Shown here: positions 36,098 to 46,551 of the stretch, one piece after another
Layout of the letters: every line of letters starts with the position of its first letter
Numbering within the stretch: position 1 is the stretch's first letter
Position numbers and translations under genes: made by a program
The notes under the pieces: model-generated
What the model saw: only the letters and a program-made list of their open reading frames with translations
Told to the model about the DNA's origin: nothing
Databases searched by the model: none
NCBI GenBank assembly: GCA_023101885.1
Contig: JALPQD010000053.1
Coordinates: forward strand, 4,342,447 to 4,406,446
Origin: Typhlomys cinereus
Lineage: Eukaryota; Chordata; Mammalia; Rodentia; Platacanthomyidae
DNA: 64,000 nucleotides
Direction: 5' to 3'

Positions 36098-36290
36098 GAT
36101 GGGGCCTTCGAGACAGCTCAGCGGTTGAGACTCCTGCTCTAAATCTGATGACCTGAGTTCAGTCACTTGAAGCCAACACAGTAGAAGGAGAGAGATGATT
36201 TCTGAAAGTTGTCCTCTGGTATCTATCTACCTGTGAGATGTGGTTACAATGCCCTACCCTATCCATAAATAAATATTAGGGGAAAAAAAG
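36098..36290 (+). repeat. B3-like SINE
   Basis: GAGACAGCTCAGCGGTTGAG, ATGACCTGAGTTCAGTCAC and GAAAGTTGTCCTCTGGTATC match B3. The tail is AATAAATATTAGGGG plus an A run. Confidence 0.62.
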
Positions 36291-36559
36291 AAGGGAAGAG
36301 CCTGGCCACATGTACTTGCAGGTAGCCAACTTCCCTACATCTCTTCCCAGCTCTGGCTTTTGTGGTGAGGACAAGTCATTCCATTTCCTCAGGACTCTCA
36401 AGTCTAGGAAAAATGGTCACAATTATCTAGACATGCAGCCCTGCGGGATGTGTGACCAGCTGCTTCACGTGCACCCTTCTCCATACTTCCCAGCTTCTGC
36501 AACCTTCCTGCTTGGAGCTTAGGAAAACACACAGGGCAAACAGAATGCCTGAGACCCAC

Positions 36560-37519
36560 TGCTGTCTTGGAAAGACTTTATTTCTAAGTCATCACGGTTT
36601 CGACAGACTCTGAGGCACCACTGTTTGTCTCCGTTTGGCATCCTCGTGAGATTTTTTTGTAGTGTTTTTCTTTAAGCAAGAAAAATTCTGTACACTGCCA
36701 ATTAATGCTTTAACAATAATTTAAAAATGGTACTGTTATCTCAATGGGTGCAAGGGACCGACAATGATAGCAAAGTACAAGAAACTTCACAACAGGTTAC
36801 AGTGGACCAGACCAACGCGCACAAGAGGGAGGCAAGGACAAAGCAGTGTATGTACAGGCGCCCGAACACGTGCGGTTGGAAAGAGTAATATGTGGATCAC
36901 ATGAATTTTCTAGCCCATCTGAGGACTCTGTACCTTTCCAAAAATGTCGACCTAATATATCCTTCCAGTTTACAGACGATCTCTAACTACTGGCCTCATG
37001 GACCATTACTACAAAAAGTTCACCGAGTGAGAAAATCTGAGCATAAAAAAAATCCTACAAAATTAACACTGACAAAATAAAATAAACTTAGAACACTCTG
37101 GATTCAACATGGAGAAACCCAACTGAAATGGATAGTGCAAATTTAACAGAGGCAGTCAGGACTGAAGCCAGGAGGCTTAGAATCTCTTAAAATGTACATT
37201 TTAAAACTCTTATATTTTAAATCTATGTATACCTTATTTACCATTTTTGTTTAATATACTGTGTGTAAAAAAGATGGAGACAAAAATAGTTTTCTGAGCT
37301 ATGAAAAAAATTAAGTTATTACAGGCACATTTACTGTTTCTTTCTAGAAACATCTCAGTTTCACAGGTTGAACATTCAGCAGCTGTGTGTTTTTAAAAAC
37401 ATTCTTTGACCTTGAGAAAACTAGATCTCTCCTTTGGGGCAGAGTTTGGTTCTCGGTGATGGTGTTTATGCAAATTACAGTTAATTATTCGGCGATAATC
37501 CATGCGAGCTTGCATCACG
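36560..37519 (-). other. Mtcl1: Mtcl1 3'UTR (distal polyadenylation)
   Basis: Downstream of the TGA the minus strand runs about 960 nt through AU-rich sequence with few recognisable repeats and ends at an AATAAA at 36582-36577. I see no other AATAAA on the minus strand within this stretch. The lack of SINE insertions and the poly-U and poly-A tracts fit a conserved 3'UTR. The cleavage point near 36560 is inferred from the usual 10-30 nt spacing. Confidence 0.72.
36577..36582 (-). promoter_or_regulatory. Mtcl1: Polyadenylation signal AATAAA for Mtcl1
   Basis: The plus-strand TTTATT in AAAGACTTTATTTCTAAG is a canonical AATAAA on the minus strand. It is the first one after the terminal stop codon in gene order. 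Confidence 0.7.
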
Positions 37520-37714
37520 TCATGGGTGGGGCTTCTCCTCGGGTGGGTCTTCGTCACCGTGTTCCTCCAGTGTCGTTGGATCTCCGGGTGACTGAGACTG
37601 TGAGGCAGTGGGGGACGGAGGGGCCCAACGGGACGGAGGGCGGCGGTTTGCTGGTCTCTCGGGCCTGGAGAAGCAAGGCTCTAGGGAGGGAGCGAGTGCA
37701 GCACAAGGTAGTTC
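37520..37714 (-). CDS. Mtcl1: Mtcl1 terminal coding exon (64 codons plus TGA)
   Basis: The acceptor is CTCGACTCCACAG|GAACTA, in phase 0 with the preceding donor at 42208. The reading is [20 protein letters not shown], then [20 protein letters not shown], then [20 protein letters not shown] and KPHP, followed by TGA at 37522-37520. Proline and acidic content are high and the segment is probably disordered. I recall human MTCL1 ending with a closely similar stretch, but continuing about 14 residues further (RDASLHGLSQYNSL). Here the codons after the TGA still read RDASSHGLSPNN before TAA, so the stop looks newly acquired. This exon is invisible to ORF finders because the frame has no nearby start codon. 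Confidence 0.88.
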   Translation of the reverse strand, partial: ELPCAALAPSLEPCFSRPERPANRRPPSRWAPPSPTASQSQSPGDPTTLEEHGDEDPPEEKPHP

Positions 37715-38956
37715 CTGTGGAGTCGAGAAAGGGAGCCCATGTTACTCAGACCCGCAGTGCCACGTGGATGACTTCCCCCTACAACATCCTTGGCAGCAGA
37801 CTCAACTCAGATGCAAGAGACTGGGGCAGGCTCTGAATGTGAATGATCGTAGCATGCGTGGATAATGACTTCATCAGTAAAAAAAAAAAATTCAGCATGA
37901 ATGATTTGTGCCATACTATGCCATTTTGCAACCACCAAAACATGGGTCTGCTTACATGGCTCCCCCAGAACTAGGCTGGAACACAGAAGATGGGGAGCAA
38001 CTGGGACCAACTTGTCAGTCTCATGGAGGCAACCTCTTCCCTTCCACTACTGGACTGGTCCTGCAAGGCCTCCATCCTCCGGAGGCCCTTAGAGAGGCCG
38101 AGGATTCCATCCAGCTGCACCAGCAATGGACTCAAACTCAAAACAAACTCTACCACTGTTCATTCCAAGCTGACTGGCAGCAGGCTAAACAAACTCCCAC
38201 AACATGGGAATAAAATGCTGCCGGCAGACTTTTTAATTGAGGTCTAGTCTTTCTTAATGACTCGTCACCGTAGCAGCAGCTTTTACAAATTGGAATCAGG
38301 GTGTACTTGTGTTTTTGCATCCCGGTCCACCGATGTTCTGGGAGCTGATCACGTGACACACTCGGCCAAGGGTGTGCAAATCATAGTAGTTCTTTCTCAA
38401 GCTACTGTTTGCTTGGTTAAAGGACAGTACAGCAACTTGTCTCTCGCCTGCATGGTAGGAAGCAAGGATGCCCAAACCTTGGCAGTTGCTGGTAGACACA
38501 CAGAAATGTGGAAAGCTGCAGCACAGAACGGGGTGATATGCCACTCACAAGGAAGGCTGAGGCGGTGAGTTACTGTGATGGGAGAGGAAGGATAAGATGG
38601 ATGAGGACCTACAAAGCGAGTCAAGAGGGACACAGAGAGACATGAGAATGCGGAAGAGACAGCACCATGTGCGGTGAGGCAGCGGTACTGGAGGAGACGG
38701 AGCAAGGCTCAAGATGCGTGGAGGTGGCCAGTGAGGACGGCACCCGGGATTCACTATGAGGATGTAACGGGATCATGGTTCCCTGGCCTTCCCTTTGAGG
38801 CAGCAGAAATGAGAGCCCTAAACACTGAGATCAGCTCTTCAAGTTGCTGACTCCTCCTTGAATTATAAACAAGCAAAGGTGATGTCTCCACCTCCCTGTG
38901 CATGGGAACATGCGATTTGGGAAATCTGCTGTCCCAACTTCCATTTATAGGAGGAG

Positions 38957-39000
38957 TGTGTGTGTGCGCATGCGTGCGTGTGTGCATGTGTGTGTGTGTT
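38957..39000. repeat. TG/CG-rich simple repeat
   Basis: Alternating TGTG and GCATGCGTGC within the last Mtcl1 intron. Confidence 0.7.
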
Positions 39001-41655
39001 CCCACCACTTGCTTGGCCATTTTTCCCACGGAAATGTATCTTTTATCTCAGATGGTGGCTCTACTTTTGTATTTAACTTTGGGTTGGGCCAGAAGGTAAG
39101 GTGGGCAACTATATATATCCTTGACCGAAATCAGAGCATGTACTTTCTCATGTACCTTCCTCGGTTCAGGCTCTATAGGCCATTCTCAGAGAAATTCTCA
39201 AAAATATTTGGAGGAGCAACAGTTCTGTTAATTATTCAGCCAGTATTTATCGTGAGCTTATGTAGTCACCTTGGTCTCACTTGAAAAGACAAGACATGTT
39301 TGAGGCTATTCCTTCTGGCATGACTGCTTGAAAAAAAAAAGAAAAGGTTCAACACATCATGGTCACATCCTGTTACGGCCCAAGGCAATGCTCACATGGA
39401 TTGAAATGCCAGTAAGCTGGCCTGGACCTCCACAGCCAACACAGGCTGGGTTCAAAGACTCGCCCAGTCTAGTCTTTTGTACCTGAGATGTCCCTTTCTG
39501 GCCACTATTTCTTTCTTTCCTGAATGACTAAGTGTAAAAGAGAGGAGGAACTGCAGCAGAAACTCTCTACCCTGAAAATCTTTCTTTTTACCAAGTAACT
39601 AATAGTCCTGTAGGGCAAAGGGGTTTGTCTGGACTTGGTGTCTGCCCCTAGGGGTGAGACAGCTTGTCTGATCCTGGGGTGAATAGGAGGAGGTATTCAT
39701 GAAAGGGTGCTGCCCAGATGATGAGGAGTCACAAACCATGAGTTACACAGCCACACAGACAACTCCCTGGATGGTTGAGAAAGGAGGAAGGAGGCACTTA
39801 CAGTGTGAGGCGGGCAGGGCTAGAGTCCCCAGGGGGCAGTTAGTAAGACAGTTTGGTTCTGGACAGACAGACAGGAGAAAAAAAAGTATGCGGGTTGAAA
39901 AAAGTATATTTCAAACTTAGAAAACAGTAAAAATTTAACACCAATGAGCATGGAGGGAGAAGGGTATCACCTCTGCTCCAAGATGGCCTCCAACAGAGAC
40001 CAAGGTCCCTCACATTCACTCCCAGGTAGCCAGGGTGGGGGAGGTAGTCACAGTGCTGAGTCCACAGCTTTGTTCTCTTTAATGCACCAACAAAGTACAG
40101 GAACGCACTTCTGAGGTCTCCCTAGACCAGTCTTCGGCATGGAACTCTTGGATAGCATGTGGCAAAGGGAGAGGCAGAAATGGCAAGGCTGGTGTGCCAG
40201 AAAGAGGCTGATTCGAGGCTGGGTTTGCTCTGGTCAGCACAACCAAACAAACTACCGCTGCGCTATGCATTTAGTCCTGGCAGGGAAGGGCAGCCACCTG
40301 CTCTCACGTCAGCTTCTTGGCATTCATGTTCCCTGATGCTTCAAACCTGACGTCAAAAGAGAAGACTGAATTGCTTGAGGGTGAAAAGGAAGCAAGAAGG
40401 GACATTTTCTGTTGTGCTGCAAATCTCAAGTGCTCAGCATAGGCCGAGAAATCACAAAATAGATCTCGCTATCTGGGAATGAATGTCTAGAACTACAACA
40501 TAATTCACTGAGGGACTAAAGTGGTCTCTCTGATGGGCTTAATATATTCAAACAGCAATGATTCCACTGGAACAAGCCAACTCTGACAGAAAACAAAAGA
40601 GCCCAACAACATTGAAAAGGCTGCCGGCGAATCTCATGTCACTTCTGAGCCCCTGAAACGGTCTGCGGTCTTCTCAACTCAGCTTGCTTGGTAGTCAACA
40701 TACTGAGGGGAAAATCTAAACATGCACCTAACAGAGAACAAAGGCAGGGGCAATGCTGCGATAGGACCATCATGCCACAGTGCTCTGATGTCATCATTAA
40801 GACACATCCTATTATCACAAGGCTTGAAGCATTCACTTGTCAGGATCTCAAAGGTTCTTAAGTTAAAAAAATCAATTTCTACTTAATCTCTACAGCAAGT
40901 AGACACTCAAAACACAGCAGTTAATAACGTTTTAGGGCAAAGCTCTAATTTTCACTGATTCCTCCAGAGCCCCTAGAAAGCAGACAAATAGACCCTTCTA
41001 AGCTGCAGGTACTTACCTGAAAGTTCCTGAGGTTTGGGGGGTAACAAAACCAAAAAAGACACCATCAGTCACCTGTGAACACTTACCCTGCAGTGTCTGT
41101 CCTTTCCAAAGGGTGGTTGTAACAACTTTGCCACTAAAATTCAGATCTTTGGAACAGCAGCCAAGTATTCCATATATGTACAGGTCGAATATGTGTATTT
41201 GTATTAGGTTGAACTACATGAGATTTCTACAGATTATTGGCATTTCAACATGGCTTGACCGATTTCCAGTTTGAATTCTGTACTTTAAGTATTCCTTGGC
41301 CAACTGAAATAAATTGTATCACCATTTCTTCCCACAGAAAATCTTAAGTCACAGAAAACAGTTTCTTTCTTGTATCCTCTAGGAAGATAAGATGGCTAGT
41401 AGGGCAGCCAGAGAACGTTTCCTTGACCCCCCTACCTTTGGCCCTGCTGTCTACTGGAGTGGCCAAGTCTGGCAAAGCTCATGTAGCAGATGTGCACATG
41501 GGCATCTGAGGAATCATATTCATGGGCAACTGTCATGTGTGTGATTTACCTGCTAAGCAGACCTGTCCTTTTGGCACTGTATGAACTGTGGGGCCAGCAT
41601 CCCTGATGACACGTCTGTGACAGTCATCACCACCACACTGCAATAGGGCAGGATT

Positions 41656-41661
41656 TTTATT
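41656..41661 (-). promoter_or_regulatory. Mtcl1: Possible intronic polyadenylation signal of Mtcl1
   Basis: A minus-strand AATAAA lies about 550 nt beyond the donor of the large exon. If that donor is not used, translation runs on 16 codons ([16 protein letters not shown]) to a stop ending at 42157, and this signal could end such a transcript. The motif is seen; its use is inference. Confidence 0.35.
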
Positions 41662-42207
41662 TTATCTAGTTGTTTCATTTACTTCTCCCGGGAGGAGAAT
41701 TTACAGAGGCACGAAAGGTGATCTGTAAGATGACAAACAGCTGATCCGTACTGAGGCTGGCCTGGGCCAAATGTCGTCCCTGTAGCTCCCGAGGACAGAT
41801 GCGCTTGTGCTCTGTGCTGCCACTCACTCTCACTCACATGGTTGCACGCAATGAGCTGTGTGTAAAGGCCCTGGCATACTCACAGTGTTCACACACACTT
41901 AATTTTCCTACTCCCACCAACAGAAAGAAGCCAAACTATGTCCCAGCTGCAGAGCCCAAATGGGCAGGTAAAAAGGCTCACTCCAACCAAGGCAAACCAA
42001 GACACGTCCTCTGAGTAATAAAATGGAGTTTTCTCCATCAGCGCTCAGGGTTTGTATTTCTGCCGGCTGCTTCCTCCTATATACCCCACTGCTCCCTGGC
42101 TACCAGACGCCTGGGAGGATCAGGACTCATGAAATCACTGCCCACAGGCCTGGCTGCTACATACAGGCAGAGCTGGTGTGAGGGGGCAGACACTCAGCAT
42201 TCTTTAC

Positions 42208-43759
42208 CTCCATGGACCCTGGTTCAGCTTCTCCCGTGTGGCTGTCGCTGGCAAGACTTGGGGGGCCATGAGCGGCTTGCCTCCTCTCCTCCTTTAAGGC
42301 ATGCTCCAGCAATTTCCGGTTGAGGATTCGGGCCACGTTCTCGGTGAGCGTGTAGCCGGGAGGAGCAGACAAGTCCTGTCTGACTGGCGTGCCCTCTCCC
42401 CCATCCTCCCTGCACGTCTCTGCGCCGGCCCCCAGGGGGCTGGGCGACCTTCCTCGGGAGCTGGTGCCTGTTTCCTGGCCTGGGCCCAGATCCTGTCGAG
42501 GTTCTGCTGAGCGAGACCGGCTCCCAGCACGCACCCCCTTCTGGAAGGGGTCCTGCACCACGGGACTGTGGTCAATGATGTTGAAGAGGCTGGAGAGGCC
42601 GTCGTTGATGGTCGTGTGCACCGGGCTCTCCCTGGTGGTGGTGGAGCGGGCCCAGGCCGACTCACTGAACCCTTTCTGGGCCGTGCCTGGCGAGGTCCTG
42701 CTATTTGGCTGTTCTGCTTTGGAGAGGGGCTTCCTCTGCAGCTTGGGAGAACCGTACTTGGGGGAGCAGCAGGTGCGTTCGAACTTGGCCTGCACCTTCT
42801 CAATAGCGGGGGCCACCTGCCTGCTCCTAAGGCTGCGGGAAGGAGAAGACACCGGTGTGGTGCCGCCTCCGGCCTTTGGCGTGAGACACCTATGCGGGCT
42901 GCTGGTGAGGGCGCTGGCGCGCAGGGCCTCGGTCTGCAGGCCCACGCTGACGGGCTGGGTAGTCTGCGTTCCTGCCGTCCGGGACCCGTTGGTCTGGCAG
43001 GCCATGTCCCTGACTTGGGGCTGGGCGGGACCGGAGCAGATGGCATTTCTCACGGAGAAAGCCACCTCCTTCATGTCATCGCTCATGTTCTTAGACAGAT
43101 CCAGGCTGTGCAGTGGGGGGGCAAATCCCAGCGAGGTGCAAAGGGGTCTATCGAGGGGACGCAGGGTCCCCTCCGCATAGTCTCGGGAGTGTCTGGAAGG
43201 GGTACAGGGCCACCTGCTGAGCACAGGGTCCGGATGACCCCCCTTGGTGTCTCCCAGGTTCCCTCTGGTTCTGCTTGCGGGAAATGGGCCCTCGGGGTCC
43301 AGCCGGCTCCTGACCTCCCCGCCTGTCACTATGCTGTCGACCCTGCGGATGGCGGGTGGGCTGTGTAACACATGCACCCCAGACTGTTCGGTGACGATGT
43401 GGCTTCGCAAGGGCTGTTTCTGGCAGTGCTCTGGGCTGGTCATGGTGTCTGTTGTCATGGTGATGCTAGTGGTCAGGTACCAGGAGGAATCTGGGAAAGT
43501 CTCTGCCGTGGCATCATGCCCTGCCCGCCCCACCTCGGTCCTTTCTGCCCAGAGGTCTGGAGACCTCTCGGCCACAGGTCTGGGAGATGGGTAGTCCCAG
43601 TTCTTGCTGTTGAATTCCTCAATGTACTTCAGGTCGTCAGGAGACAGGGGCGGGGTGACGTCCTCCTTGTTGCTGGTAGAAGCTAGGCCCTTCTCGGGCA
43701 GGAAAGGGGAGACATCCATCAGGCGCTGGAACTCAGACATGCAGGACACAGATACAGCC
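42208..43759 (-). CDS. Mtcl1: Mtcl1 large C-terminal exon (517 codons), microtubule-binding half
   Basis: The acceptor is TTTTTTCCAG|GGCTG and the donor ATGGAG|GTAAAG. The 1552 nt supply the last base of a split Arg codon and 517 intact codons with no frameshift. The protein starts [20 protein letters not shown] and ends EAEPGSME. Landmarks are [20 protein letters not shown] early; [20 protein letters not shown] near the middle; then a basic Ser/Arg-rich stretch with [20 protein letters not shown] and [32 protein letters not shown]; and [20 protein letters not shown] near the end. The basic part fits the C-terminal microtubule-binding region known for MTCL1 (family knowledge). The rest is low-complexity and probably disordered and phosphorylated. 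High GC creates several long antisense and shifted open frames here, which I regard as shadows. Confidence 0.96.
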
Positions 43760-43814
43760 CTGGAAAAAAGAACAAAGCAGAGCATTATCAGTACCCACTG
43801 GGAAGCCCCTGTGC

Positions 43815-44205
43815 TAGTTATATATACAGACGCCAGCTTGACATTGAAGGCGGAGCTCTGGTAACATTTGTGAAGAATTAGTAGGTAAAGCCAGCCTGCC
43901 GGAGATTGATTGATGTGAGAGGACCGTCCACAAGTGGAGAAGAGAGAGGGAGCTAGTTTGAAAAGATTGGCATTCTGCAGCATGCTTGGGCAGTCTTGCT
44001 GTCTGGGGAGTTAGGTTTGTCCCTTTCTCAGCAATCCCTGTGGACATGCTGTGACTAGGTCCCTTAGCTCTTGGTGTTGGTGCAATTCTCCCACCAAGCT
44101 GCACTAAGCACTGTAACTGAGAATTTTAAGAAAGAATAAAACCTTCTTGTTCCCCTAAGCTGTGTGGTCGTGAATTGATCAGCAACACGCAGGGAAATTG
44201 CAACA
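43815..44205 (+). repeat. Dispersed repeat family A, copy 4
   Basis: GACGCCAGCTTGACATTG, GTCCCTTAGCTCTTGGTGTT, CAATTCTCCCACCAAGCTGC and AGAATAAAACCTTCTTGTTC, then ATCAGCAACACGCAGG, match copy 3. It begins within about 60 nt of the Mtcl1 acceptor at 43760. Confidence 0.65.
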
Positions 44206-45619
44206 CCCTCACTGCAGTATCTAGGTTGTGCCTGCTTCTACCTAACACTTCCAATCTGTCAGCTGCTCCATGTCCTCAGTCCACTGGAACTATCCCTGTA
44301 GCCTTGCCTTGGCCAGAATTTAATAATAGCCAACTCTCATCTGCCATGAAAACAAGTGGAAGGGTGATACCCGGCGACCACACCTAAGTGCAGACTGTGG
44401 CCTGCCCCCTCCATCTACTGTGGAACATCATCATCGACACCTCTACTGTGGCTAAGTGCCAGCATCCCAGCAGGTGCCCATCACCCCCACAGAGGAACAT
44501 GCTGCAATCTCTAATTAGAACGGGCCAATGAGAGAGGCTATGGGGAGACAGCTCTTAGTTAGAGTCTCTTTCCAATCAACCCAGCTCATCCTTTACTGGC
44601 TCGAAGGACTTAGGGTTTCTACAGGCCACTACAGGCCACTGGGAATAGGAGAAGGGAGGGAAGTAGAAATCAGTATCAGATTGATACGCAGCTTCCAGAT
44701 CCTGTTACACGCAAGAACTACATCTGGTATATCGAATGTACCAAGGGGACTTGCTCCGCGCCTTCCCCCTCTACTCTTCACTTGACAGACAAGTCTTTGA
44801 CATTCGTGTACCTCTCTCTATGTGCTGTACAGGAGGAAACCTCCCTCAGGTGCATGAACACAACTGAAGGGGACAGATGGGTGAGTCATCAGTAGCTGTG
44901 GATGGATGTGGGTGTTGATTCCTCAGCCATCACTTGGATTTCACACATTTCAGTCTGGCGTTAATTCCTTGAATGCCTTCCATCTGCCCAACAGCTACCA
45001 CAGAGGTGGTGGGATGGCGTATGGGTCAAATCAGAAGGTGACTGGGATGCTCTAGCAGCTCGTCTGCTCACTGAGGCAAACAATGGTCAGGAAGGAAGCA
45101 GGGGGCTCGTGTGCTCATTCACTCAGGTGGCGGAACCTCTGTGATCCAGAATCCCCCTGGCTGGGGTGGGTTGGAGACAAAACAAGGGGTCCCAGGTCTA
45201 GTGCATGGACCACGCCTCTGCAGGACCCTGCTGTGAACAGGTCTGTACTGACAACCATGGGTGTGGACCTCGTGCCTCTGGGATCTCACCGGACAAAGTG
45301 GAACAGGGACAATGACGACGGAGAGGCACAGACCTTAGCAGCAGCCAAACAAATAAATGACAAAGCCAGGTGCACTAGAAGTATGTTCAGGTTCCTGTAG
45401 AAGCAAAAGTATGGAGGAAACTCACCAAATAGTTAGAAAGAGGAAAGAAAAGGTGAGAGATTGGATAGTAACCTCCACTTTTATATTGGACATTTTGATA
45501 ATATGTACAATTTACAACTAACATATTGATTACTTTTGAAATCAACAGATTTTGAGTTTAACATTCATCATATGTATATGTGCAAGTATACATGCACTTT
45601 CTACAGTGCACATAGATTA

Positions 45620-45850
45620 AACCTTGCTGCTTGTCTTGTGCCAGATACTGCTTTATTTCATGTGTGCCAACAAGGGCAAATTACAAAATAGCCGATAAAA
45701 TAAAATGAAATAGCTTAGCTGTCTTATTTACAGATGAGATAGCTGAGGCCCAAAGCATTAATAAGCCCGAAGGCACAGACCAGTAAGAGGGAGATGAGAT
45801 CTGAACCCAGATGGTCTGGCTCTACTGCCTGAGTCCTCTTGCATTGCTGA
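45620..45850 (-). repeat. MIR element, reverse
   Basis: CTTATTTACAGATGAGATAG, CTGAGGCCCAAAGCATTAAT and GATCTGAACCCAGATGGTCT, then GGCTCTACTGCCTGAGTCC, is a well-preserved MIR core. Confidence 0.8.
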
Positions 45851-46519
45851 GATGGCCACAGGGATAAACAGAATTGTGCCCAGGGAACTGTGCTATGTGG
45901 AACTCACAGCATAGAATGGGAAAGAGATAGTCACGCGCAGCCTCCAAACAAGTTCATGGAAAACTCGAGGATAAAGAGCTTGAAAGGTAAAGTGTCCAAT
46001 AAATTTTCTAAAGTGAAAACAGCACATTTCCACCTGCAGAGTGAAGAGAATGAACAAGAGAGCAGGCTGACTGGATAGCAGGGGAAAATGGCCTCTCACC
46101 AGCTGCTGCAGGTCTTCCTTGGGGAACATAGCTAGGAAAAACTGTAATAAATCTTATACTAGACTCTTTAAGTATATAGTATATAAAATGTCTCATGTCA
46201 AGAGTAAGTTTTTTTTCCATATTTTACAGGAAAAGAATGAATTTTCCATTGACCTTTTCCAAAACCATTCCATGCATTCCTCTGGGCATGCAACTTCAAA
46301 GACTATAGACTAATAATACATACATTAACACAATGTGTCTGGTCTTTCTATTGTTAATACTCAAAAAACAGCATATTTAAGAAAAGAATAAAAAAAGCAA
46401 CTGTTTACTGTTGAATCATTTGGAAGCGAGCTGTTAACATATTATGCATCAAAAGATAGGATTTTAAGACCAAGAGGTTTTCAATTCAGCAATCTATTAT
46501 TTTTATTGATCTTACTTAC

Positions 46520-46551
46520 CTTTGAAGATTTCCCTTGTGATTTTCTTCTTC
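46520..46551 (-). CDS. Mtcl1: Mtcl1 32-nt micro-exon encoding EEENHKGNLQ
   Basis: On the minus strand the segment sits between TTCTTAAAG and a very strong donor GTAAGTAAG. It encodes EEENHKGNLQ plus two bases (AG) that join the first G of the next exon to make an arginine codon. The assembled junction reads [22 protein letters not shown], which matches the human MTCL1 peptide as I remember it. It is far too short for ORF calling and was found from the expected peptide and splice sites. It enters in phase 0, which fixes the donor of the exon upstream at 48247. Confidence 0.9.

Larger units (their letters stand above)
37715..42207 (-). other. Mtcl1: Mtcl1 last intron (4.5 kb)
   Basis: The intron runs from GTAAAG at 42207 to the acceptor CACAG at 37715. 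It is notably poor in obvious SINEs apart from a short TG run near 38957-39000. The proximal part could serve as the 3'UTR of a read-through isoform (see the AATAAA at 41656). Otherwise I see no exon. Confidence 0.8.
43760..46519 (-). other. Mtcl1: Mtcl1 intron (2.8 kb)
   Basis: The intron runs from GTAAGTAAG at 46519 to TTTTTTCCAG at 43760. It holds a dispersed-repeat copy (43.8-44.2 kb) and a MIR fragment (45.6-45.85 kb). The interval 44.2-45.6 kb looks unique, and I see no exon in it. Confidence 0.85.

Noticed and set aside
42294..43368. Several long open frames (250-266 codons) on both strands over the Mtcl1 large exon
   Set aside because: They are shadows of a GC-rich coding exon. The sense frame matches Mtcl1 throughout with splice sites in phase, whereas these give low-complexity Arg/Pro/Gly peptides with no family signature.
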